Shown here: positions 45,501 to 54,300 of the stretch, in pieces
Layout: each line of letters opens with the position of its first letter
How positions within the stretch are numbered: the first letter of the stretch is position 1
Program-made: the position numbers and the translations under genes
DNA from: UKL13-3 sp943369665
GTDB taxonomy: Bacteria > Bacteroidota > Bacteroidia > UKL13-3
Direction: 5' to 3'
DNA: 64,000 bases
Assembly: GCA_943369665.1 (NCBI GenBank)
Contig: CALRNX020000014.1
Coordinates: 17,607 to 81,606, forward strand
Notes under the pieces: model-generated
Databases searched by the model: none
Told to the model about the DNA's origin: nothing
The model's input: only the letters and a program-made list of their open reading frames with translations

Positions 45501-47991
45501 AAATGCTGCCGGGTTAATTGTAAACGGATCGGGCTCTACCCTGAGTTTGGGTACAGGCCGCACACACACTTTCACAGGTGATATTGTGCTTACCGCAGGA
45601 ACATTAACCGCAGGAAATAACACACTAAATGTAAATTCACCAACAGCGACAGCATGGAGTGGAACAGGTAGTAATTTTAGCGCAGGAACCAGTACGGTAA
45701 TATTTGGAGGAGCGAACCAGACAATTGCTACACCTACAATATTTAACAACTTAACCATAAATGGAACAGGAACTGCTGTTATGCCAAACACATTAACCAT
45801 TGGCGGAAATCTTGTTACAAATCAGGCAATAGATTTTACCACCAATACCAACACCACAACATTGAATGGTGGATCGGCCCAAACCATTAGTGGTTCTTCG
45901 CGTCCTAGTTTCCATGCTTTAACCATTAATAATGCAGCCGGTGTGAGTATGGGAGTGCGCACTACAGTAAACAATACATTAACGCTTACTGCCGGAACAT
46001 TTAATCTTAATACCGATTCATTAACACTTGGAGGAACCATAAACCGCACAAGTGGAAACATAAATGCACAAAATGGGAAAGTACGTATGGCAGGCAGCGG
46101 TGCACAAGTAATCCCCGCAAATGTATTTGTGAGCAATACAGTCAAAGATTTAACCATTGCCAACCCGGCCGGAGTCACACTGGGAGGAGCCGTTTTATTA
46201 ACCAATGTATTAACCCCTGAATCAGGAACTTTGGCATCAGGAAGCAATCTAACTTTGGTGAGTACAGCAAGTACCACAGCAAGCATAGCAAACGGAAACT
46301 GTAACAGTTGTTCTTATATTACCGGAAATGTGAGTGTACAACGTAATGTTCCTGCATCGGCCCGCAGGTGGCGTTTTGCAGGCAGCCCCGTTACATCAGC
46401 AACCCTGGCGGATTGGAAAAATGAAGTTTATATAACAGGAACAGGAGGCGCAGCCAATGGCTTTGATGCAACCTTATCAAATCAGGCCAGCGTATACAGT
46501 TACGATGAGAGTTTAATAACCGGAAACTTAAATACCGGATGGGTAGCCGCTACCAATATCACCAATCCATTAGTTGTAGGAAAAGGTTATCGTTTATTTA
46601 TTCGAGGCGATAGAAGTGATGCCGGAAGATTAACAGGATCGAATACAACCCAAAATGCAGTAACGATGGATCTGGTGGGAACTCCCAACCAAGGCGATAT
46701 TATAATGCCGGTTACTTATACATCATCAGGTATTGATGCGGATGACGGCTGGAATTTGCTTGCCAACCCATATGCCGCTCCTTATGATTGGAATGCACAT
46801 TTTGATAATGGGACATTTCACAATAATTTGGATCCAACCATTTGGATTCTGAGTGCCCAAACCGGAGGTTATGTAAGTTATAATGCCAGTTCGAACGCAG
46901 GTACATTAACGAATGGTATCATCCCAAGTGGAGCAAGTTTTTGGGTAAAAGCTACTGGTAGCTCACCAAGTTTGACGTTTAAAGAACAGTTTAAAGTTAC
47001 TACAACACCTGTCAGTTTGTTTAAAACAAACGAAGGCGAAGCATTTTCTATTAGAATCATGTTGGATTCGATCACTTCGGATGAATTATTGATAAAATAT
47101 GCTGACCAATCGACCCCTGATTATGATACATACGATATCCGAAAACTGGCCGGTATGGTGAATATATCAGCGTATGGAAAGGATAACATCCAACTATCAT
47201 TAAGCACCCGTCCCATAACTACAGAAGTGGATACAATTAAACTTAATGTTTCAGGTACTGAAGGAAACTACAAAATGAGCTTTGCCAATAACCAGGAAAT
47301 TGCGGTTCAAGATAATGTGTTTTTGATAGACAATTACCTTTCAACAGTTACTGATCTGAAAGTTTCTTCAGAGTATACGTTCTCCATTCTTGCAGGCACC
47401 GCTGAAAGTCAGGGACAAAATCGATTTTACATTGTTGTGGGCAATAATAAGGAGCTACCCGTGAAGCTGTTAACATTTGCTGCGCACAAAGAAGGAACAA
47501 GATCCGTAAGATTAAATTGGTCGACTGCCCAGGAAATAAACAACGAGAAATTTGTGGTGGAGCGTAGTGAAGATGGAAAACAGTTTGCGGCAATTGCTAC
47601 AGTAAGAGGGAATGGTGTAACCCAGCGAGTGATCAATTATTCGTTTATTGATGAGCAACCTAAGGGCATTAATTATTACCGTTTAAAACAAGTAGATTTT
47701 GATGGTACAGCCAGCTATTCAAAGACTGTTCGTATGGATTTTAACACTACAGAAACAACCGTTAACATATATCCGATGCCGGTAATGACCACTTTGTTTA
47801 TCGAGAACAAATCGAAAGTGGCCTTTGTTTCATATAGCCTTTCAGACATGAATGGTCAGATTTTGCAAACGAGCACATTACAAGATTCCGCTATTTATAT
47901 AAATATGGGTAATTTTGAAACAGGCGTCTATATATTGCAATTAATTGACGAATCGGGTCTGGTGACAACAGAAAAAATCATCAAACAATAG
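36538..47991 (+). CDS. Giant secreted repeat protein with T9SS C-terminal sorting domain (3817 residues)
   Basis: A signal peptide (cut near VKA, residue 32) leads into about 17 beta-rich modules. Each is marked by a GFTTTGxVxxTKT core followed by a TATFTGNVxAGxLTxNGxGGTLxLG-type stretch, and the low charge and Thr/Gly/Asn richness suggest a stacked beta-solenoid. Four W-containing modules of the kind WxxxxNWxxGxxPxxxxDVxI start near residues 40, 974, 1761 and 2451. After about 3250 comes a conserved RRWRFAGSPV domain shared with the next giant protein. A fibronectin-like segment (VRLNWSTAQEINNEKFVVERS) and a T9SS type A tail from about 3742 follow. It is probably a surface adhesin or filament; no enzyme motif was seen. 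Many long antisense frames inside it are composition artefacts. Confidence 0.88.
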   Translation: MYKKVLSNSSPVFVRAVIVFLLLASFQVSVKAATIESTATGGLWTDGSTWIGGVAPVATDDVIISTTGGNSVTLGAPTTCAALTINFDASLIAGANLLTLTGNFNIIGTFSSTTGGVTFTGTGTQSISGFTTTGNINMTKTGGVATLVGGINAAALIINGPGGTLNLGTGRTHTFTGDIILTAGTLEGGASTLNANSTSATAWSGTGSNFEEGTSTVVLGGAAQTIATTTTFFNLTLGGSGAKTFGAGTTTTIEGTHTIANGTATNVFTGSIVYGASAALRYNVGALNRTVSTEWPTPFLGTGGVEIDGTAPGTITLNGSKVLGNNTNVPLTINSGAVLAAGANGLTFHGDFINNGTLTSTGAITIAGTVPTQNISGFTTTGAVSLTKTGGTANLTSNVGAASLTLNGAGGTLDLGSATHTFTGAVTLTNGTLLGSTATLSFAGNLSGAATFTPNACNIIIAGGATQSILGFTTTGNITVTKNAAATATFTGNVNANSLIMAALNASGQLNLGSGLTHTFTGVLTRTAGILNCGSSTINFTGTGTVITGTGATFTPSTSTVVLAGAAQTVANTIAFNNITFAGNGPKTFASGITATINGIFSIENGTNANVFTGATVTYAGTSSLRYNAGSANRTVGGEWITTFLGTGGVVIGGTGIITLNAAKTLGTNTQAPLTISSGATLATGNFGLTFNGDFVNNGTLTAGSSPIVLTGTLISQNIAGFTTTGMVSMTKTAGTATFTGNVNAGALTTNGNGGTLHLGTALSHTFSGTWTRSNGTLNGGSSVVDFSNTTAFSGTTGTFTAGTGTVIFSGAAQACPVLAFNNLTLSGSGIKTFSTTPTVNGILSLEGTATVVVTTGVVTYGPEATLRFNKTTSYTTTAEEFTSPFVSRGGVIIAGTGAITLNGAKNITYKLNINTGATINLGTGLTHNCKGLIRGPGLVEAGTFGGTTSGATTIDPTYFATATGTIISSSPTATWDITKGSTDWQLNSNWIEGARPDATTDAIIPAGGTQPTLTAAAITKDLTIDPGATVTSAGFQLSINGNLVNNGTLTLSSSPVVIAGTLTQSIAGFTTTGTVSCTKTASVATFAGNISANALTVNGSGGTLNLGTSLTHAVNGNITITAGTLNGGSSSMECSGNISGAGTFTGNAMSLVLSGTSAQAISSSPTPFTTTGSITMTKTGGTATLGVNITAGALTINGAGGTLNLGTSRTHTFSGDITLTNGTLEGGTTTTLNANSSTATAWTGTGGSFSAGTGTVVLGGGAQTINTTTIFNNLTLGGTGVKTFASGTTITINGTHTIANATNVNVFTGATILYGASAGLTYNAGASARTTSNEWPTPFTGTGGITISGTGAISLNGPKVLNDNVPLTISSGATLTPGANLLTLGGNFTRLGTLTSGTGGITIAGTANQSISGGFTTTGPITMTKTGATATFTSGITSAASLTLNGTGGTLALGAFTHVVTGAVTLTNGTLDASSATLNVGGSFTRTSGTLVSTAMNLGLTGTAAQSIMGFTTTGNVIMSKTALSATFTGNVSAGALTINGAGGTLNLGAGLTHTFSGTWTRTNGTLDGGSSTINFSAGGSFISGSGGTFTAGTGTVNYSGAAQTVGDLTYNNLTLSGSGVKTTSMSVTVNKIFSLEGTATVSAPFTYSGDATLRYNKSAPYTTTTNEFPAVFLGLGGVINAGTGIITFDDNKTIIAPLVINNGSQIDLGNFTGHSSKGLTLGGVVQSVGSYGGTTSAATNINATFFATATGQIAVTNPAASWLGLTSDWSDPANWSGNEVPNFSLDVTINSGTPQQPILTSNVETGDLIINAGATLTSAGFQISIYGDYTATGTAILSNSPIVLTGIFNQNIGALTTTGNVSMTKTGGTATFTGNISAGSLILNGTGGTLNLGLARTHTFTGDITQTAGTLVGNTSNIVVAGTAAQSIAGLTTTGAISSTKTGGTAAFTGNINAASITVNGTGGTLNLGAGLTHTISGNTAVTLGTLNGGSSTLILSGSLTNAATLTGNAMNLTMAGTGAQNIAGFTTTGTITSTKTASTATFTGNISAGAITVNGTGGTVSLGAGLTHTVSGNVAVTLGTLNGATSTLVLSGNLTAAGTLTGTSMNLTLTGTAAQSIIGFTTLGNVLMAKTAGTATLAGNISVAGLTLNGLGGTLDFGPARTHTFTGNIVVANGTLNANTSNIVLAGTTAQSVAGFTTTGTVSMTKTAGAIATFTGSVNAGGLTLNGLGGTLHLGNALNHTFSGTWTRTNGTLDGGTSTINFTAPGTFISGSVGSFVPNAGTVNYSNPGAQTVGQFTYYNLTLSGGGVKTTTSVTVTEVFSLEGTATVSAPITYGSSATLQYNKPSSYTTTTNEFPATFAGSGGVNILGAGTIIFDAAKTISATLTINSGSTVDLNGITGHVCNGLVFDIALQSAVGTYGRTGSGATNINDVFFAAASSGTILLNVSTTNWIGTTFDWTDPLNWSSGVPTSISDVVIPSGVPNQPIITSNAECRDLTINTSASVTASAVQITLYGNFINNGTANLGSSPLIITGTANQTINPFTTTGNVSVTKLGGTATVTNNLSIGGLTINGAGGTLNLGSGFTHTISGDIIVSAGTLIVNNSNIVLTGTAVQNIAGFTTTGIVNSTKTGGTATLTGNLNAAALTINGVGGTVDLGSSLTHTIPGDITLTNGTLDGGSSTLNLGGNISGAGTFAGNASNITLTGSSTQNIVGFTTTGNINIIKTGGTATFGGNVNAGALTLNGSGSILDLGTGRTHTFTGDITLTDGTLIGGNNTINVNASSTTAWTGTGSNFDAGTSTVVFGGGAQTINTSTIFNNLTLAGSDVKTFANGTIITINAIHQIANGANMNDFTGATIVYGSGATIRYNAGTASRTVSAEWPATFTSTGGVIIDGTGPGVITLNEAKQLGNNTNVVLTINAGATLATNNFGLTFHGNFVNNGTFTAGSSAITLAGTTATQSIPAITTTGNITTTKTSGTATFGGNINAAGLIVNGSGSTLSLGTGRTHTFTGDIVLTAGTLTAGNNTLNVNSPTATAWSGTGSNFSAGTSTVIFGGANQTIATPTIFNNLTINGTGTAVMPNTLTIGGNLVTNQAIDFTTNTNTTTLNGGSAQTISGSSRPSFHALTINNAAGVSMGVRTTVNNTLTLTAGTFNLNTDSLTLGGTINRTSGNINAQNGKVRMAGSGAQVIPANVFVSNTVKDLTIANPAGVTLGGAVLLTNVLTPESGTLASGSNLTLVSTASTTASIANGNCNSCSYITGNVSVQRNVPASARRWRFAGSPVTSATLADWKNEVYITGTGGAANGFDATLSNQASVYSYDESLITGNLNTGWVAATNITNPLVVGKGYRLFIRGDRSDAGRLTGSNTTQNAVTMDLVGTPNQGDIIMPVTYTSSGIDADDGWNLLANPYAAPYDWNAHFDNGTFHNNLDPTIWILSAQTGGYVSYNASSNAGTLTNGIIPSGASFWVKATGSSPSLTFKEQFKVTTTPVSLFKTNEGEAFSIRIMLDSITSDELLIKYADQSTPDYDTYDIRKLAGMVNISAYGKDNIQLSLSTRPITTEVDTIKLNVSGTEGNYKMSFANNQEIAVQDNVFLIDNYLSTVTDLKVSSEYTFSILAGTAESQGQNRFYIVVGNNKELPVKLLTFAAHKEGTRSVRLNWSTAQEINNEKFVVERSEDGKQFAAIATVRGNGVTQRVINYSFIDEQPKGINYYRLKQVDFDGTASYSKTVRMDFNTTETTVNIYPMPVMTTLFIENKSKVAFVSYSLSDMNGQILQTSTLQDSAIYINMGNFETGVYILQLIDESGLVTTEKIIKQ
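36840..45500 (+). repeat. About 17 diverged FTTTG-type coding repeats in giant gene 1
   Basis: The FTTTG (or close variant) core followed by a lysine seven or eight residues later recurs about 17 times from near 36920 to near 45440. Unit length varies, and a longer GTWTRTNGTLDGG-type module is inserted at intervals. The copies are diverged, unlike the near-identical block in giant gene 2. Confidence 0.8.
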
Positions 47992-48222
47992 CATTTGATT
48001 TGTCAAGAGCAGTATCCAACCGGAAATGCCTTTTGGAGCAGTTTTATTTTATTTAAGCAGTAGAATTAAAGTATAGGTGAAATTCACCTTGGGGAAGCGA
48101 TGTTTAAAAATGAAAAGGTATAATACAAAGGTTATCAATGCTTTGTGTTCTATTTTCGGGTAAGAGTGCATGCTTTTTCGGCAATAATTAAGAATACTCT
48201 TTAATCATAGATCAATGAATAG

Positions 48223-48369
48223 ATACGTATTTATGAGCATTTTAGATTTAATACGGCCATTGGTGGCACTTACTTTACACAGCACCGTTTTGTGCAAAAC
48301 ATCTCTGCGGGGGCCAATGAAACTGTTACTTTCGGGGGTGTGAAAGCATTTATACTCGCACCAAAATGA
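48223..48369 (+). pseudogene. Possible 3' remnant of a coding sequence abutting giant gene 2
   Basis: After an in-frame TAG (48220-48222), 48 open codons run to a TGA at 48367-48369 that overlaps the giant gene's ATG. The frame reads like the end of a beta-sandwich domain: TAIGGTYFTQHRFVQNISAG, then ANETVTFGGVKAFILAPK. There is no start codon in a sensible place and stops lie upstream. I read it as the decayed end of an earlier exported-protein gene. The rest of the 374-base gap (47992-48222) holds no gene I can see; it has a GGTGAA/TTCACC palindrome near 48076. Confidence 0.4.
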
Positions 48370-51300
48370 ACATAAAATCGTTGCCCCCTGACCCTGCTTT
48401 TTTGAGTAAAAATCCATTTTGTAAATGGGTCATTTTACCACTGTGTTTAATCCTCTTTGTCGGATACACTGCTATTGCCCAAAAATTATTGGATCCTGCC
48501 GGGCCAATAAGTATTGTTGTAGCTTCTTCTAGTGGTTCAAATTCTTCTGTTTCAGTTGCTTATGCTATTCGCCAGCTGAAAACCACTTATGACCATCCTG
48601 CTACAATAACACCACCGACATCCGTTGCCGGTTTTACAAATTCAACAACTCCCTTAGTACGGGTTTTACGCTCTACCGACAATGGGCAATTGGATATTGG
48701 TTATGATGCCAATGGAAACTTGGATTCGGTATTGCTCAAGAACTTTGTAACTGATAATGGAGCTAATGCAACAGCCAGTGGCTATGTAACGGTGTGGTAT
48801 GATCAAAGCGGAAATAGTCGTGATGCTTATCCTCCAACAACTGCGGCTCGACCACGGATTGTAAATGCAGGAGTTATAGAACGGAATTCGGGAGGACAAA
48901 TTGGGTTTTATGGAGTAAACGGAGGGATGTTGGAGCATAGGCCTTCAGCAAGTACAACATTCAATGGCAGCTCGGGGTCCAATATTTATGGTATTACCGG
49001 AGACCGAACCATGAATGTTGTATCACAACCCAAAACATATAGTGGAGCTGGAACATCAGGAGATGGTGCCGGTACTTATTTGATCGACCGTTATGGAGAT
49101 CCGGCAACTGCCAATGGTGGAACACCAACAGGTATAGACAATCCACTTACCAGTTTAAAAGCGGTGGGAAGTAATTGGGCATTACAGATTCGCTTGAACT
49201 CAGCAACAGGATTTCCAACAGGTAGTTTTTCTGGTTCAATTGGTATTTCCACATCGCGTAGTGATAATGTAATGGTGGTAAGATCGGGTGATGTATATGC
49301 CCTGTATGTAAATGGTGTACTTGCGGGAAACAGTACGCTTTCGGGGGCTAATTATATGTCTCCGGTGCGTATTGGATATGGATCAAGCACGGGCGAAACG
49401 GTATATTACGGTGAATTTATTCTTTTCCCTTCTGCCTTGTCAAGTGATGATTTGGCTGAACTGAACACCAACCAAACGGATTATTATGTCTTAGGTACCC
49501 CCGGCAATACATGGACGGGACTAACCAGCACGGATTGGGCTACAGCATCCAATTGGAGTAATTCTGTTTTACCTGATGCATTGTCTTCTGTAACGATACC
49601 TAGCGGAACACCCAACGCTCCAACAATTAATTCTACGGTGTCTGTTAAAAAGATTACAGTGAACAGTTCAGCTACACTTACCGTAACAACCGGAGGTACA
49701 CTCAGTATTAGTGATAGTTTAACCGTAAATGGAACAATAGCAGGAAGTGGTTCTGGAACTGTGGTGATGAATGGTGGTATTAAACAAATTATCAGTGGAA
49801 CGGGAACCATTGGTTTTGTTAATTTAACCATTAGCAATACCATCAATCAAGTGGTGGCCAATAACAATATAAACGTGTCGGGCTCACTTACGGTAAATAG
49901 TGGGGCAGTATTTAACCCATTGCCAGCTGTTGTACTGAACAATTCCGGAGCAGGAACAAGTACCATCACGGGAAGCGGAACCATCATGGTAACCCGCACT
50001 GCATCAACTGCCGATTACCAAAGTCAGTATAAATTTAATACCAATACCCTTAGTGGTCTTACAACTGAATATGCAGGAGCAGGTGCGCAAACCATCAACT
50101 TAGGTGTAAACTATGGAAACCTTACGATATCTGGTTCGGGAACAAAGACCTTGTCAGCTGCAGTTTCGGCAACCAATGTTACCGGAAATATTAATGTAAC
50201 TTCGGGTACTTTGAGTAACGGAGGCTTTGCTATTGTGGGTAATGCTGCAAGAACTTTTTCTGTTTCCAATGGCGCTACTTTCTTATTGGCAGGAACTACC
50301 AGTGCCTATCCAACCGTTTTCGGAACATTTACTTTTGGCGCCACCAGTACGGTTGAATACGGAGGAACAGGTGCTCAAACCATTGCTGCAGCCAATTATG
50401 GCAATCTGACTTCATCAGGTAGCGGAACTAGAACAATGGCAAATAGTGGAACAATAGGTATTGCAGGAACGTTTACCAAAGGTGCGAATACGTATACTGT
50501 AACAGGATCAACGATCGATTATAATGGAACGGGACCTCAAACTGTTCTTGCCATGACTTATAATAATCTTACCATTAGCTCGGCACGTATATCCTCACCC
50601 AATATTACATTGGAATCAGGAACCATTACTGTTCCAGGAACATTGAGTGTTACCTCAACAGGTGTAGGTTCATACATCGTGACGGGAAATACTGTAAATT
50701 ATAGCGGTGCAACGCAAACTGTGGATGCAGATATAACATACAATAATCTGACATTAAGTGGATCGGGAACAGTAACAACAACAGGTGTTTCGGTAAATGG
50801 AATATTATCATTAGAAGGAACCACCACCATGTCAGCTACTCCTACTTTCGGAACAAGCTCGACCTTAAAGTTTGATAAAACGGGAACATTTACTGCTAAT
50901 ACTACTGATTGGCCACTAACCTTTAGTGGTAGTGGAGGCGTAATTGTGACCAGTACTGCTGTTACTACATTAAGTAATAATGCCAGAACGATAACTTACG
51001 CATTAAGTATTGAAACAGGTTCGATCCTTAATTTAGGAACTCCTACTGGACATTCAACAGGATATTTATACCTAGGAGGAACTTTGCAAACCACTGCTGG
51101 TACTTATGGAGGAACAGGCTCTAGTGCTACCGTTATTAATTCAACTTATTTTTCAGATGCTGCGGGTCGTGTTTCTGTTTCCGCTAAAAACTGGACAGGA
51201 GCTTCAAGTACCAACTGGAATACGGCTGGAAATTGGAGTCCAAGTGGCGTTCCTACCAACACAAACATTGTGACGATCCCAACAGGTGTAACCAATATGC

Positions 51301-54300
51301 CGAATGTAGGAGCGGCCGCTACATGCCTGGATCTGATTTTAGGAAGCGGCACCACACTCACAGTTGCAGCTTCACAAACACTTACCGTTGCCGGTAACTT
51401 TACCAATCAAGGTGGTACCATAAGTGGAACAGGTACCGTGGCATTTAGTGGAACAACTAAAACCATAAGTGGAACAACAACTGCATTCGCTGGCTTAACA
51501 ATTAATGATGCAGCTAGTATCAGTCTTTCAGGCAGTCACAGTTGTACCGGACTTACTTTCGCAACAGCAGGCAATAATACGAGTCTGACTCATTCAAGTA
51601 CGGCAAGCTTAACTGTTAATGGAGCGGTTACAATTAATCAGCCAACATCAAATACCAGATCAACTAGTTGGAATATTAATGCAGGTACTGCTGCAGTGTC
51701 CGGGTTGATAACTTTAGGCGCGAATAGTGCAAACACAACCACTTCGCGCGTAACAGAAATTGTAATTACTTCAGGTACATTAAGTGCAAATGGAGGAATT
51801 ACGTTTGCCAACGTAAACAATGTGGGAAGACGAATTGTAATGAGTGGAGGTGCCGGATTTTTAAATATAACCGGAGCACTTACATTACAGGGTCAGCAAA
51901 CACTTACAGCGGGCACATCATCTACGGTGAATTTTACAGGTTCTACGGCACAGTCAATACCTTTTTTCAGTAGTGGAGGATATAATCACTTATCCTTTTC
52001 AAACTCAGCCGGAGCTACCTTATCTGCAGCGATATCAGCAACCAATGTAACCGGAAATGTGAGTGTGCAAACAGGAATATTGGCCAATGGAGGTTTTGCT
52101 ATTGTGGGTAATGCAACCGATACTTTTACGGTAGATAATGGAGCAACTTTATCATTAAGCGGTACAAGTGCATTTCCAACGGGATTTGGAACCACAGTAT
52201 TGGGTACATCAAGCACGGTTAATTACGCTGGAACCGGAGCTCAATCCGTTGCTGCATTGACTTATGGTAACCTAACCCTGAGTGGTGCACGCACCACTAA
52301 TAGCATTACGTTGGCTAATGGAAGCAATATTATTATCATGGGAACATTTAGCCCAACTGCTACTTTTAGTTCTGGCAATTACATAACAACAAACAATACG
52401 ATCGTTTTTAACAGTTCGTCAAGTCAAACGATACCGGCATTTAATTATAATAGCTTATTGAGTTCATCAACTGGTGCACGTGTATTTGCCAATTCCGGAA
52501 CGATAGGTATTGCGGGCTCTTTTACGCCAGGTTCGAATACATATACTACGACAGGGTCAACTGTTAATTATAATGGAACAACGGCTCAAACAGTGGCCGG
52601 GTTTAATTACAATAATCTTACTGTAAGCGGTGCACGCACCACCAACAATGTAACGTTTGAAAGTGGGGGAACAGTGGGCATTGGAAATACATTTACAGCG
52701 TCAGCAACATTTAGTACGGGCGCCTATGTGGTTACCAATAATACCATCAATTATACCGCAGCTACCGGTTCACAAACTATTACGGCTTTCACCTATAATA
52801 ATCTAACCTTAAGCAATACCTCCGGAACAAATGCAGCAGGTGGAAATCTGGTTGTAAACGGAACACTTACAACGGCTATCGGTGGAACACTGAACATGGG
52901 ATCGGCTAATACCTTATCAGGTACTTTGAGTACCATTACAAACAATGGAACAATTACAACATCGGTGCCAACTGCTACAAGTGCAACACCATTGGCAGCG
53001 AGTAAAACATGGGGAGGGACTGGTACAGTTATTTATGCATTAACTACAGGAGTTCAAACCGTTGTTGCTGGAACCTATAATAATTTAACCCAAAGCAATA
53101 CCTCTGGAACAAATACTGCAGGCGGAAATATAATAGCTAATGGAACGCTGACGACAACCGGAGGTGGAACCTTAAATATGGCAACATTTACCCTTGGAGC
53201 TGGGGCAATTGTCAATGGAGGAACCATTCGCACCCAAAATGCCGGGGCCACTCCGATCCCAACGGGCTTAACGATTGGCGGAACAGTGAACTATGATGCG
53301 ACCACCGGAGGACAAACAGTAAGAGCCAATGCTTATACAACCTTAACATTGGGCAATACGAGTGGAACACAAACCGCTGATGGAAACATTACAACGACAA
53401 CTTTAAATAATAACACGAATGCTGCTGATATCTTGAATATGGCAACATTTACCCTGGGAGCAACCACGATTAATAATACCGGAACCATTCGTACACAAAA
53501 CACAAGCGCAACTCCTCTTCCAACAGGCTTAACCATTGGTGGAACGGTAAATTATGATGCGACCACCGGAGGACAAACAGTAAGAGCCAATGCCTATACA
53601 ACATTAACATTGGGCAATACCAGTGGAACGCAAACTGCTGGTGGAAATATTACAACCACAACCTTAAATAATAACACGAATGCTGCTGATATCTTGAACA
53701 TGGCCACATTTACCTTGACAGCAACCACGATTAATAATGCCGGAACCATTCGTTCGCAAAATACAAGCGCAACTCCTCTTCCAACAGGATTAACCATTGG
53801 TGGAACGGTAAATTATGATGCGACTACAGGAGCACAAACGATCAGAGCCAATACCTATACAACATTAACGATGGGCAATACCAGTGGAACACAAACCGCT
53901 GATGGAAACATTACAACCACAACGTTAAATAATAATACGAATGCTGCTGATGTTTTGAACATGGCAACATTTGCATTGACAGCAACAACCATTAATAATA
54001 CCGGAACCATTCGTACACAAAATACAAGCGCAACCCCGCTTCCAACAGGATTAACCATTGGTGGAACGGTAAATTATGATGCGACTACAGGAGGTCAAAC
54101 AATCAGAACGAATACTTATACAACATTAATGATGGGTAATACCAGTGGAACACAAACCGCTGAAGGAAACATTGCAACCACAACGTTAAATAATAATACG
54201 AATGCTGCTGATGTTTTGAACATGGCTACATATACCCTGACAGCAACAACCATTAATAATACCGGAACCATTCGTACACAAAATACAAGTTCAACGCCCA

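Noticed and set aside
36615..46286. Long minus-strand open frames under giant gene 1 (for example 40014-41327 with 437 codons, 36615-37568 with 317)
   Set aside because: They are Pro/Val-rich mirror images of a Thr/Gly/Asn-rich coding repeat, recur with the repeat period, lack signals or family motifs and are opposed by a clear plus-strand gene.
48231..48341. Short ATG-initiated frame MSILDLIRPLV before giant gene 2
   Set aside because: It is 36 codons with no family look. The overlapping frame that ends at 48369 reads more like real protein.
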